From a virus, in IMG/VR virus record IMGVR_UViG_3300020596_000300, positions 1-23,275 of that record: a stretch of 23,275 nt of DNA; one strand, given 5' to 3'. The notes below the pieces were generated by a model that worked only from the letters and a program-made list of their open reading frames with translations, had not been told where the DNA came from and did no database searches. The position numbers and the translations under genes were made by a program. Below are positions 14,642 through 22,318 of the stretch, piece after piece; within the stretch, counting starts at the first letter, position 1; every line of letters starts with the position of its first letter.

Positions 14642-15751
14642 CTACCCCGCCTGCAACATGTCCGTATCCGGCTGGAAGTTCGTAAATGTGATCACGCGAT
14701 GTGGGTTGCTCAATCGCCCGCCCGTCATGTTGAAAGTCGTGACCGTCTTAGCGCGAATATCTGTTCGACATTCAAAGAGCCCCAGCTCGCTCAAATTGAC
14801 CGTGGTAATCGTCGAGCCGGATTCGTAGTACATCGTTCCGCCCTTGACGTTTGCGGTCGTCAGCGCGCCTTGGAACTTGCACTCGCCGCCCTCCACAGTC
14901 AGCGTTGTGATCGTTCCGCGAATCGTTGAAATCCCGGCTGACAGCACTGTTCCGACTGTCACACCGGCACCGATCTCGAGCCGCGCATTCTCCGCGCAGC
15001 GAATCGTAGCCGCTTGACCGGTTTCAGCATCGGAAGGAACGACGCGCACCACACCGGCCATTGCGTGAACTTGAGCGGTAGCATGATTTACCTTCACGTC
15101 CACTGCGTTGCGAGACTGTGACGTGATCACACTCGTTACCGATTCCGTACTGATGCGACTGAGCGTTCCGCCGTCGATGGAAACGATAGCCGCGCTGATC
15201 GTCAGATACTTTGCTCGGTACTCCTCGAACCCTGCGGAGTTGGTGTCGGGCAATCCAACGGCTCCCGCTGATTGCACGAACTTCGCAAGCACTAAAGCAG
15301 TTGGGAATCCATAACGGATCGCCACACTGGAGGCTTCAACGAACACCTCGTCGGCTGTGGTCGGCACCACCGCTGTTGACCAGTTTGCGGCATTGTTCCA
15401 ATGGTTCGGACCGGTCGCCGCCTGCGTTGTCGACGTGCCGATCGTTCCGCTAGCTGAGTCCTCCGATACGGTCATCGTGAACGGTGTGCCTGCAATGCTG
15501 GTTCCAATGACCGTTGTGGTAACGCGAGTGAAAGCAATCTCTCGGAACTCGCCAGCAGTTGAAGCCGCTGCGGCCGCCGCAAGTCCAACCGCAACTAAAG
15601 CTGGAGTGTCGGCCACAATCGCAGTGTATTCAACGAACTTGCCGTTGATGGTCAAGCGAGCTTTTTCACCTGCGGCCCACGTTCCGCCGAGGGTCACCAC
15701 GTCGATTTGTGACACCGACTGCGCGATACCGATAAATTTTAGCTTAGCCAT
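14642..15751 (-). CDS. Beta-rich virion structural protein
   Basis: 369 residues; its ATG overlaps the stop of the helix-turn-helix gene (ATGGCTAA). Residues 1-115 form an N-terminal domain with GTWAAGEKARLTINGK and an aliphatic run, ending ATGPN. Residues 118-150 contain WNNAANWSTAVVP and DEVFVEASSVAIRYG. From about 180 on, the sequence repeats short Thr/Val/Gly strands, as in right-handed beta-helix or autotransporter-like repeats. The NWS...VP element is common in planctomycete and verrucomicrobial surface proteins. It is probably a virion surface or fibre component; no enzyme motif is seen. Confidence 0.7.
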   Translation of the reverse strand: MAKLKFIGIAQSVSQIDVVTLGGTWAAGEKARLTINGKFVEYTAIVADTPALVAVGLAAAAAASTAGEFREIAFTRVTTTVIGTSIAGTPFTMTVSEDSASGTIGTSTTQAATGPNHWNNAANWSTAVVPTTADEVFVEASSVAIRYGFPTALVLAKFVQSAGAVGLPDTNSAGFEEYRAKYLTISAAIVSIDGGTLSRISTESVTSVITSQSRNAVDVKVNHATAQVHAMAGVVRVVPSDAETGQAATIRCAENARLEIGAGVTVGTVLSAGISTIRGTITTLTVEGGECKFQGALTTANVKGGTMYYESGSTITTVNLSELGLFECRTDIRAKTVTTFNMTGGRLSNPHRVITFTNFQPDTDMLQAG

Positions 15752-16151
15752 ATTTAGTCTCTAGCAATGGGACTGGGTAATACTTCAGTGTGTCAATTTC
15801 ACGAACGCTTGGATACTCGCCATCGACGTAAACATAGCCATCGGGCAATTCTGATTCCTGCAACCAGAAGTAAGGCGACTTACGCGCGAACGCCGTCACG
15901 CCAGTAAACCGAATCAGTTCACTTTTGCGAACGCGCCTCAATCCACGAACATCGCGCACAGCATCGATCAAGCCATCGTCAATCCAACGCCGAATGGTGG
16001 TATGAGTGCGACCGATCAAGCGACCGGCTTCGCTCATTGAGAGCATTGGATCATCACGATGCGCGACGAAGTTGTTTTTTGGTCCTTCAATCGGCATGGT
16101 GGGTAACATGCTGCGTTGTTCGGTGGTCACTGGCTTGCCCTTTTTTCTCAA
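15744..16151 (-). CDS. Helix-turn-helix DNA-binding protein (MerR/excisionase-like)
   Basis: About 135 residues from TTG 16151. I prefer this over ATG 16169 because a very strong site GGGGAGGAG lies inside that longer version, 7 bases before the TTG, and the TTG overlaps the terminase stop as TTGA. The core MLSMSEAGRLIGRTHTTIRR and WIDDGLIDAV is a winged helix-turn-helix of the MerR/excisionase type. The C-terminal 60 residues are unrecognised (FWLQESELPDGYVYVDGEYP). It could be a transcription regulator or a DNA-packaging accessory. The iteron region near 13900-14030 is a conceivable target. Confidence 0.75.
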   Translation of the reverse strand: MRKKGKPVTTEQRSMLPTMPIEGPKNNFVAHRDDPMLSMSEAGRLIGRTHTTIRRWIDDGLIDAVRDVRGLRRVRKSELIRFTGVTAFARKSPYFWLQESELPDGYVYVDGEYPSVREIDTLKYYPVPLLETKYG

Positions 16152-17647
16152 GTTAGAACTCCTCCCCATGCCTTACCGCCCGCCTTCGTGACGTAGCACG
16201 CGTAGCTGGTCACGTCGATTCTGTCTGCTGGTTCATCCGGCAAGCCGGTCCAGGTCGTCAGTTCTCGAACGTAATCAGGTACCCACGGTTCAGGATCATG
16301 GGGCAGAAATAGTTGCCCAAATTCAATCCGACTGAGCATCCCACTAGCGACCGCGCGTTCTAACTTTGCGCCTGAGCTTGTGTCACCCATCCCTGGTATC
16401 ACAGGCCCGACAAGTTCCCTTGAGCAGCATTTAATTTCGTGCTGCAAGGGTTGACCATGATGAGCATTTTCGATGAAGCAGCGTTGTACGTTCCACGCTT
16501 TCAACACTTCCGGTATGTCGACGCGTAGTTTAGGCCAATCGACCTTTGCCGCGTAGACGTATCTCAGGAATAGCAGATTGCGGAGAGTTTCCTGGCGACC
16601 TTCATGCGAAAACGTCCAGCTTGGTAAGTGATCCCACACCGCGCACGCTGAATTGCTTGGCTGCTTGCCCTGCTTGGCCGCTGCCGCCTTTTCCTTGCTT
16701 GTGCCCGCCGTGTCAACCGTCGCAATACGTCTGCATTTCGATTGTGGAACACGATAAACATTCCCCTGGTAAGAAATGACGTAGTGGCCATCATCTATCG
16801 AGAAACGACGACTAAGCCATTCCAAATCGATAATTGAGCCCTCGCTGATCCGCCAGTTACCGCCCAGCAATCGCATACGCTCGACGCGCGGCATACTCAT
16901 CAACTTGGCTTTGTATCCTGGATCCTTCTCCATCAGGATCTTGTTATCGTCGAGCGTTGCTGGCACGAAGGTAACGCTAAGAATTAGGTCCGTTGTGATT
17001 AGCGGGTGACGCTCGATCAACTCTTCCTTCGAGTCGCCCCAATCAAGCGTGTCGTCTTCATGCCGAACGAAGTATCGCAGCGCCCCAGTTCGTTCCGCGA
17101 TCGGGTATCCATCGTCACCAATCCACCACGAAATAAAGCCAGCGACCCATGAACCTGCATCGGGATTGCACGTTGCCCGTACGTACGGCTTGAACCCGCA
17201 CGTAGATCGATTCCTCGAGAGTAGGTAGAAAAACTGGGATTCAGTGAAGTGCGTCAACTCATCGAACGCTATCAGCGTGTATTGTTTACCTTGATGGTCG
17301 TACTTAGTTTTTTCGTGCTGAAGGTGACCGAACTTGACCGTCGCACCGCTTGGAAAAGCAGCGTCAAGTTTATCGCCTTCGCGCATCTTCGCTTTCAGTG
17401 GTCGATAGAGCGCGTTGGCTTCTTCCCAGATGCCACCACCACCCATGATTTGCGGATAGGTTCGGCGGAAGATTATCGCGCGGAAGCCCGCGTTGTGAAT
17501 GCGTCTCAACGGCTCCGCGCAAAGCAACCAGGTCTTTCCGCCACCAGCTTGACCGCCGTAAATCAGAATGTCCGCGCTACTCTGTAACGCTGTTACCTGC
17601 GGTCCTGGTTGCGGTCGTACTTCCATCTGGTTTGCTTTCGCGTCCAT
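16148..17647 (-). CDS. Terminase large subunit (packaging ATPase/nuclease)
   Basis: About 499 residues from ATG 17647; 17716 and 17626 are other in-frame ATGs, and the longest would overlap the small subunit by 140 bases. PGPQ begins the domain. The Walker A motif GGQAGGGKT lies near residue 31-39 and the Walker B LIAFDE near 125-130, followed by the coupling motif ATCNPD near 158. The nuclease half begins at RRIATVDTAGTS and contains ENAHHGQ and a final DVTSYACY. It cuts concatemers and drives DNA through the portal. The small subunit gene lies directly upstream, as usual. Confidence 0.9.
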   Translation of the reverse strand: MDAKANQMEVRPQPGPQVTALQSSADILIYGGQAGGGKTWLLCAEPLRRIHNAGFRAIIFRRTYPQIMGGGGIWEEANALYRPLKAKMREGDKLDAAFPSGATVKFGHLQHEKTKYDHQGKQYTLIAFDELTHFTESQFFYLLSRNRSTCGFKPYVRATCNPDAGSWVAGFISWWIGDDGYPIAERTGALRYFVRHEDDTLDWGDSKEELIERHPLITTDLILSVTFVPATLDDNKILMEKDPGYKAKLMSMPRVERMRLLGGNWRISEGSIIDLEWLSRRFSIDDGHYVISYQGNVYRVPQSKCRRIATVDTAGTSKEKAAAAKQGKQPSNSACAVWDHLPSWTFSHEGRQETLRNLLFLRYVYAAKVDWPKLRVDIPEVLKAWNVQRCFIENAHHGQPLQHEIKCCSRELVGPVIPGMGDTSSGAKLERAVASGMLSRIEFGQLFLPHDPEPWVPDYVRELTTWTGLPDEPADRIDVTSYACYVTKAGGKAWGGVLT

Positions 17648-17987
17648 CGTCAGGGAGGTACACCACCACGCGACTAGCGCTATCAGCAGGTATGTCGATC
17701 TCGATTGTCTGCCCATAGCCTCGACCCTTCCCTAGTCTTGCCAATACGAATTTTATAGCCCAAGGCTTCTCAGCGAAGACTGCCTTACGCAATCCTTTTT
17801 CCGCTGTGTCAAGCAACTCTTCGCGGTAGTCCAACTGCGCCATGTGCAAGTCAGCGTTGTTGCGAATGTGCAAGCGAATCGCTTCGTAAGTCGTGCCGAG
17901 CATCTTCGCTACGCCAGTGAGGTAGCCACCACACTCTCGCAGCGCGAACTCAATTTGCTCTTGCGTGTAATCTGTCGGAATAGCCAA
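17577..17987 (-). CDS. Terminase small subunit-like DNA-binding protein
   Basis: 136 residues from a TTG at 17987 with only a weak upstream site (AGG 7 bases before). The N-terminus (YTQEQIEFALRECGGYLTGV, AKMLGTTYEAIRLHI) is a helix-turn-helix. The middle (LLDTAEKGLRKAVFAEKPWA) is the helical pattern common in small terminase subunits, and the tail is polar and probably disordered. Such proteins recognise the packaging site and load the large subunit, whose gene overlaps its 3' end. The family assignment rests on this pattern and the neighbour. Confidence 0.75.
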   Translation of the reverse strand: MAIPTDYTQEQIEFALRECGGYLTGVAKMLGTTYEAIRLHIRNNADLHMAQLDYREELLDTAEKGLRKAVFAEKPWAIKFVLARLGKGRGYGQTIEIDIPADSASRVVVYLPDDGRESKPDGSTTATRTAGNSVTE

Positions 17988-18045
17988 GGTGAAGCCTGTG
18001 TTTTCTTACTCCGGGCGAAACCCTTACAAAGAGTTGCGTCCGAGC

Positions 18046-18291
18046 CTACTGGTTAAATTCAATTGTTACGCCAGTGACAGCCGTTAGTAATTTGTAGGCG
18101 TTGCTGCCTGTGTTTTTGACGAAGTGATGACCTTGCCCGCCAAGAACCTTGCACGTTATAAAGTTCGCTCCGCCCGCCCCTAGTGCTTTTTGCAAAATAA
18201 CGTTCGTCCAGTCGGTCGGGTCGCCCCGTACAACTATGTCGAAGTCGCCAGCAATGTCTTGAGTCGTAGTCGTGATTGCTACTGCTGCCAT
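18046..18291 (-). CDS. Small hypothetical protein between spike and terminase genes
   Basis: 81 residues from ATG 18291, with AAGGGA 5 bases upstream. Mostly beta with Thr- and Val-rich strands (AVAITTTTQDIAGDFDIVV, LLTAVTGVTIEFNQ). There is no signal peptide, cysteine cluster or membrane span. Not recognised. A minor virion or fibre-associated protein is a guess from its position after the spike gene. Confidence 0.65.
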   Translation of the reverse strand: MAAVAITTTTQDIAGDFDIVVRGDPTDWTNVILQKALGAGGANFITCKVLGGQGHHFVKNTGSNAYKLLTAVTGVTIEFNQ

Positions 18292-18323
18292 GTTGTTCCC
18301 TTATCTCGATTAGTCCTGAAATA

Positions 18324-21023
18324 CTAATAACCTAAATAATCTTCGATTGCAGCACGATTAACGCTGCTTAGTGCTGTGTCGTAAAGCATTATATTCTTAA
18401 TCCATCCGACCCATGGAGCTGTTCCAATTGAGCCTACAGCATCCCCAATTATCAGCCCTGCGGTGTTCGCCGTAGAAGCCGGTATGGTAGCGGCGAAAGT
18501 GAGTGTTTGCTGCACTCCGTCAATATACATCTTTAGTCTATTAGCGTTGCCGGTTAGCGTTCCATCGAACACCACGCTAATCAGATAGTTGCTTAGCGTA
18601 CCCATCCCAGCAGCGTAGGCAGAACCTGTGCCAGCGTAGACGTACACATCACCGTTGTACCACTGCACACCAAGTACATCTATTTGACGAATAGCAATAT
18701 TATTTGCACTACCCGCAACTGACTTACCTATTTCCGTAAACAAAGTAAAAGCCGACTTGTTTTGAGCAACGCTTATCGAAGCGTTCTCCATGTAAATCGA
18801 GGTAACGTCCGTCAATAATCCTCTTGCGTTTAACACCCCGCGATTGCTGTCGTTGGGTGAGGCGAAGTCGAATGAGTTTGTGGAGTCTCTCCACGTACCA
18901 ACTCTATCTCCTATTGTAGCTAGCGTAGTAGGTGCAGTTCGTTCGACAAATACACCTACTATAGAGTGCAGTTTTAATTGCGGTGCGACTGGCGGAGCAG
19001 CTAATGCAAATGTAATTTCCTCAGTCGCTATCGAGCCGTTTGCGTTTGAGGCGATTCCGCGATATAAAAACGTGGAATCTTGAGCCTCAAAGTTGAAAAT
19101 AAACGGATTTGCATTTGAGCTAACAATGTTACGCCATACTCCGCTTTCCTTTTTCTGCCATCGGTAGGTAGAGGCACCAGTGGCGGACATGGAGCATGTT
19201 GCAATTCCGTCAAAGCCTGCTATTACTGATCCAGACGTTACGACTGGCAACGCAACCACGCCAGTAATCTCTATGGAGTCTCCAGGCGAAGTCGTAATTG
19301 ATTGAATGGTTGAGCCTGCCTGTAATCCTGTGCTGTCCCCAATCATCACCCCAGTTGCAACGCCAGCACCATTAGCTACTATTTCATTTGAGCAAAAATT
19401 GCCTACATCACGTAATGCAATTACTTGCCGTGGCGAAAGTCCTGTAATTGTAATACTGTCAGAACTACTGACGTTTACATTTCGTAGGGAACCAGCTACG
19501 GAATTCATGTACACCCAAACAGATGTTCCGCTTGCATAGGTTGCATTTGTTACGTTTACTTGCAAAACACCGTTCAGCCAAACTTTAATTGATGTTCCTA
19601 CCGCAAGTATTTTGACGCGATTGTAAACGTTAAGAGTCGGCCCAGTTCCTGTACCAATCTCGATGACGTTATACGCAGCATCATAAAGTACGACTGTTGC
19701 GTTATCTCGGACCGCAACCGCGTATCCATTGGCCCCAGTCATACGGAACTGAAAGCCCATACTATTACCAGATGCAGCGGTAAACTTTACATCGGCTTCA
19801 ATACATACGTCCGTGTGCGAGACTGTTTTCTTCAGTGTCTTAAATGAACCTCCGCTAAGTGTGTATTCACCCGCACTGTATCGCAATGTTGCAGGCACGA
19901 TTCGCCTACCGATATGCCATCCAGGTGATGCGCTGATTGCGTCCGTATCGTACATAGCAAGAATATCATTGGACGCTTCATTATAGATAAGCTCATTACT
20001 CGGCCCACAAAGATGGCTCGACGTACCTATGTTCCGCGTTCCGTGGGTAGCCGAAACAAATGCAAAGATTTCTATCGACGCACCAGTCCAGTTAGTTGGG
20101 TCACTTGTACCGACAATCACCGCACTGGAGTCCGTAAAATCACCATTGACTAAATTGACAAGCATCACAAACTTGCCTAACCCTGGATGAAAAAAGCAAC
20201 GCGGATTTTCTGGCTGGCGGCTAGCTGGGAAATTAGTCGAATCAAATAAAGCAGTAGCACCCAACTGAGTAAACGGACCACTAGCAGAACTGCCGGACAT
20301 TATCCCTATTGTCCAGCCTGCTGCATACGACTGGGCAAAATGATAGTAAGTGCCTGAATGCAAAAGTGTTGCGCCCGGCAGTAGGCTAGTTTCTGCCCAT
20401 CCTGTACCCGCTGGCTGATTGCGAACCGCCGACCAATTACCATACTTGCCTGCTGAAAGAACTTGCAACTCCGTCGCCGACCATATATCCCATGAGTAAG
20501 GAGGAAAGCCCCCTGTCGTGTCGGTCAAAACCCGATGGAAATGATAGTCTGACCCCCACTTATTGAGCGATCCAGGGCACGCACAACCAGCCCACGATCC
20601 GCCTGCAATCTTCGCGTTTGCCTCGGATGTTTGCCCCATCTCAATCCATGTTCGCCCCATATCTGTTGAGCGAGTTATGTAGTTTAGGGATGGTGCAGTA
20701 GCCGGATAATCATTCGTCAAGCAGTAAAGGTCATTGCCATCCTTCAGTATCGTTGGATTTCTTCGCCCAAAGTCATATCTTGCGTCACCTACCGTCCTGT
20801 CGATCATGCCCTCCGAAAGGAAAGCATCCCTTGTAACTGCTGCCCAAGGAGCCTCTACATTATCCCAGTCGGCTAACGAAGTCATTGAAGGTCGAAAAAG
20901 CAGTCCGTTGGATTGGAGTGTAAATACTGCCGGTGCAACACCACCGATCGAACCAACGAGCGTTCGCGGAAAAGTCTTATCGAATGCGCGGTTGAACGGG
21001 TGAATCATAGCCTCATGGAACAT
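18324..21023 (-). CDS. Receptor-binding / tail spike protein with sialidase-like and lectin-like domains
   Basis: 899 residues from ATG 21023 (AGG 7 bases upstream). Residues about 80-400 read as a beta-propeller of the sialidase or GH43-like type. An Asp-box, STDMGRTW, lies at 119-126 and further blades include PENPRCFFHPGLGKFVML. About 395-535 resemble a LamG/laminarin-type lectin fold. About 600-690 look Ig-like (STYRWQKKESGVWRNI). About 700-899 form a second LamG-like domain ending WIKNIMLYDTALSSVNRAAI. It probably binds or cleaves a surface glycan. The gene is AT-richer than its neighbours (27/60 and 26/60 G+C in two sampled lines against 36/60 at 16201). Catalytic residues were not identified. 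Confidence 0.75.
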   Translation of the reverse strand: MFHEAMIHPFNRAFDKTFPRTLVGSIGGVAPAVFTLQSNGLLFRPSMTSLADWDNVEAPWAAVTRDAFLSEGMIDRTVGDARYDFGRRNPTILKDGNDLYCLTNDYPATAPSLNYITRSTDMGRTWIEMGQTSEANAKIAGGSWAGCACPGSLNKWGSDYHFHRVLTDTTGGFPPYSWDIWSATELQVLSAGKYGNWSAVRNQPAGTGWAETSLLPGATLLHSGTYYHFAQSYAAGWTIGIMSGSSASGPFTQLGATALFDSTNFPASRQPENPRCFFHPGLGKFVMLVNLVNGDFTDSSAVIVGTSDPTNWTGASIEIFAFVSATHGTRNIGTSSHLCGPSNELIYNEASNDILAMYDTDAISASPGWHIGRRIVPATLRYSAGEYTLSGGSFKTLKKTVSHTDVCIEADVKFTAASGNSMGFQFRMTGANGYAVAVRDNATVVLYDAAYNVIEIGTGTGPTLNVYNRVKILAVGTSIKVWLNGVLQVNVTNATYASGTSVWVYMNSVAGSLRNVNVSSSDSITITGLSPRQVIALRDVGNFCSNEIVANGAGVATGVMIGDSTGLQAGSTIQSITTSPGDSIEITGVVALPVVTSGSVIAGFDGIATCSMSATGASTYRWQKKESGVWRNIVSSNANPFIFNFEAQDSTFLYRGIASNANGSIATEEITFALAAPPVAPQLKLHSIVGVFVERTAPTTLATIGDRVGTWRDSTNSFDFASPNDSNRGVLNARGLLTDVTSIYMENASISVAQNKSAFTLFTEIGKSVAGSANNIAIRQIDVLGVQWYNGDVYVYAGTGSAYAAGMGTLSNYLISVVFDGTLTGNANRLKMYIDGVQQTLTFAATIPASTANTAGLIIGDAVGSIGTAPWVGWIKNIMLYDTALSSVNRAAIEDYLGY

Positions 21024-21034
21024 TGCATTACCTG

Positions 21035-21364
21035 CTATTTTGCCGCATTGTCGGGACCGCTAAACTTTTCCAGCATCCAACTAATCCCGCGAGTCAAAAT
21101 CTGATCTTGAATATCTCGCGAGCAATAACCCACTAGGGTCGCAATCGCCAGCCAATAAGCGCCGCTGCCAATAGCAGGATCGGGATTGCGACCGATCCAA
21201 ATAGCGACAGCTCCAAAAGAGAGAAACCCCGAACTAAGGCACCTACCAAAAACAGTGCGAACGTCAGCATGCTCATTGTCGCGCCAGATACGCGCGAGGC
21301 AAGCAAATCCCGACGCGATGAACATCGCGACGTAGAACACGATTTCCGTTTTTGTAAACTCCAC
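21035..21364 (-). CDS. Holin-like membrane protein
   Basis: 109 residues from GTG 21364. GGGAGAAGG ends 8 bases upstream. Three hydrophobic segments lie at about 8-27, 42-58 and 65-81, separated by charged loops (RIWRDNEHADVR, RNPDP), with a charged C-terminus. This is the usual holin layout, in which the protein opens the inner membrane to end infection. No classical endolysin gene is visible nearby, so lysis may use the protease or a gene outside the window. Two ATGs, 3 and 5 bases before the GTG, start a different frame that is also partly hydrophobic. Confidence 0.6.
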   Translation of the reverse strand: MEFTKTEIVFYVAMFIASGFACLARIWRDNEHADVRTVFGRCLSSGFLSFGAVAIWIGRNPDPAIGSGAYWLAIATLVGYCSRDIQDQILTRGISWMLEKFSGPDNAAK

Positions 21365-21409
21365 ATCATTAACCTTCTCCCTAGAGTTTTAAGAGCCACC
21401 AAATTGAAT

Positions 21410-21556
21410 CTAGTGCGCGTCGTGCTTTTGCTTCTGTTGCTCCGCTCGAGCGCATTCAATCGCCAGCCAACTAAACATCACGACCAAGATCAAGCCTTGA
21501 AGGAAGCCCAGGTAGTGAGCGGTTTGATTCGTGGGATAGTCCGGTGCGAGTGCCAT
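21410..21556 (-). CDS. 48-residue single-span membrane protein
   Basis: Codons from ATG 21556 give 48 residues ending with TAG. Residues about 16-33 (LGFLQGLILVVMFSWLAI) form one membrane span, preceded by a short polar N-terminus and followed by a highly charged C-terminus (ECARAEQQKQKHDAH). It lies between the secreted-protein gene and the holin-like gene, so an antiholin, spanin-like or pinholin role is possible but not shown. The codons are clean and the start follows a duplicated TAATG junction. Too short for most gene finders. Confidence 0.6.
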   Translation of the reverse strand: MALAPDYPTNQTAHYLGFLQGLILVVMFSWLAIECARAEQQKQKHDAH

Positions 21557-21587
21557 TACTGAACCAAGCCCTTACTGAACCAAGCCC
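21556..21587 (-). repeat. 16-base tandem duplication at a gene junction
   Basis: ttactgaaccaagccc occurs twice in a row (21556-21571, 21572-21587). It covers the last codons (GLVQ stop) of the secreted-protein gene and repeats them before the start of the 48-residue gene. Without it the two genes would meet as TAATG, the arrangement used three times elsewhere here. Confidence 0.95.
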
Positions 21588-22318
21588 TTTTGAATCGCAG
21601 TGATTGCGAGCGCGTACGCGGCCACGTCGCCGGCTTGTACGAGTTGCGAGAGTTTAGCGTCAATTGGCTTTAGGAAGCCGGAGGTCCAATCCTTCTGGAG
21701 CGATGCACCTTCGCGCGAGTTGAGCGCGATGAAGCGCGACATCGTGACAATCTCACGCGACTGAGCATAGTCTTTGCCGGCCGCTGCATTGAGAGCATGT
21801 TCGTAGGCTTTCGCGAGTGATGCTCGCGTTGGCGGATCGTTCAGTTTGTCGGCCAGTTCATCCGCCGAGTTTCTCAACGCAACAAAATCGCCGACTGGCG
21901 GCTTTGGATCTTCGGGTTTTTCGGGCGTGCCGGGCTCATCGGGTTTTGTTGGCGTGCCGATAACGACTTCGACGGGCGTGAATCGTGGTCCGCGCTCTGG
22001 GTCGAATTCGATGATTTGCACGCGATACTTGCCCGGCTTCGCAAACATGATCCAGCGTTTTGCGTCAGCCTGCGATTGAGAAATCTCCACGCCGCTTGCA
22101 TCGATATACGGAGTTGCCCACTTCGATTCGGAAGCTATCGTCAAGAACGCTCCGCTACGATCAGCGATTCGATCAGTGACTATGACCGCCACGGAATCAA
22201 CCAGGGGCTCAACTCTCGCAGACTTCGCGATGATCGCGGAGAACGGTTCGACATCAACCTTCACTTGCGCGAAAGCAGACGAGCACAGCAGCAGCAGAAT
22301 CAGGATTGGCTTAAACAT
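21572..22318 (-). CDS. Secreted protein of unknown function
   Basis: 248 residues from ATG 22318; an in-frame TTG at 22351 would add 11 residues in front of the signal peptide and overlap the protease gene further. Signal peptide MFKPILILLLLCSSAFA is likely cleaved before Q18. The mature part has a beta-rich Ig/PKD-like domain (about 19-140), a Pro/Glu/Lys linker (PDEPGTPEKPEDPKPP) and a helical C-terminal domain. No lipobox or enzyme motif. It starts 7 bases before the stop of the subtilisin-like gene, so the two are coupled and may act together outside the cytoplasm. Family not recognised. Confidence 0.75.
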   Translation of the reverse strand: MFKPILILLLLCSSAFAQVKVDVEPFSAIIAKSARVEPLVDSVAVIVTDRIADRSGAFLTIASESKWATPYIDASGVEISQSQADAKRWIMFAKPGKYRVQIIEFDPERGPRFTPVEVVIGTPTKPDEPGTPEKPEDPKPPVGDFVALRNSADELADKLNDPPTRASLAKAYEHALNAAAGKDYAQSREIVTMSRFIALNSREGASLQKDWTSGFLKPIDAKLSQLVQAGDVAAYALAITAIQKGLVQ

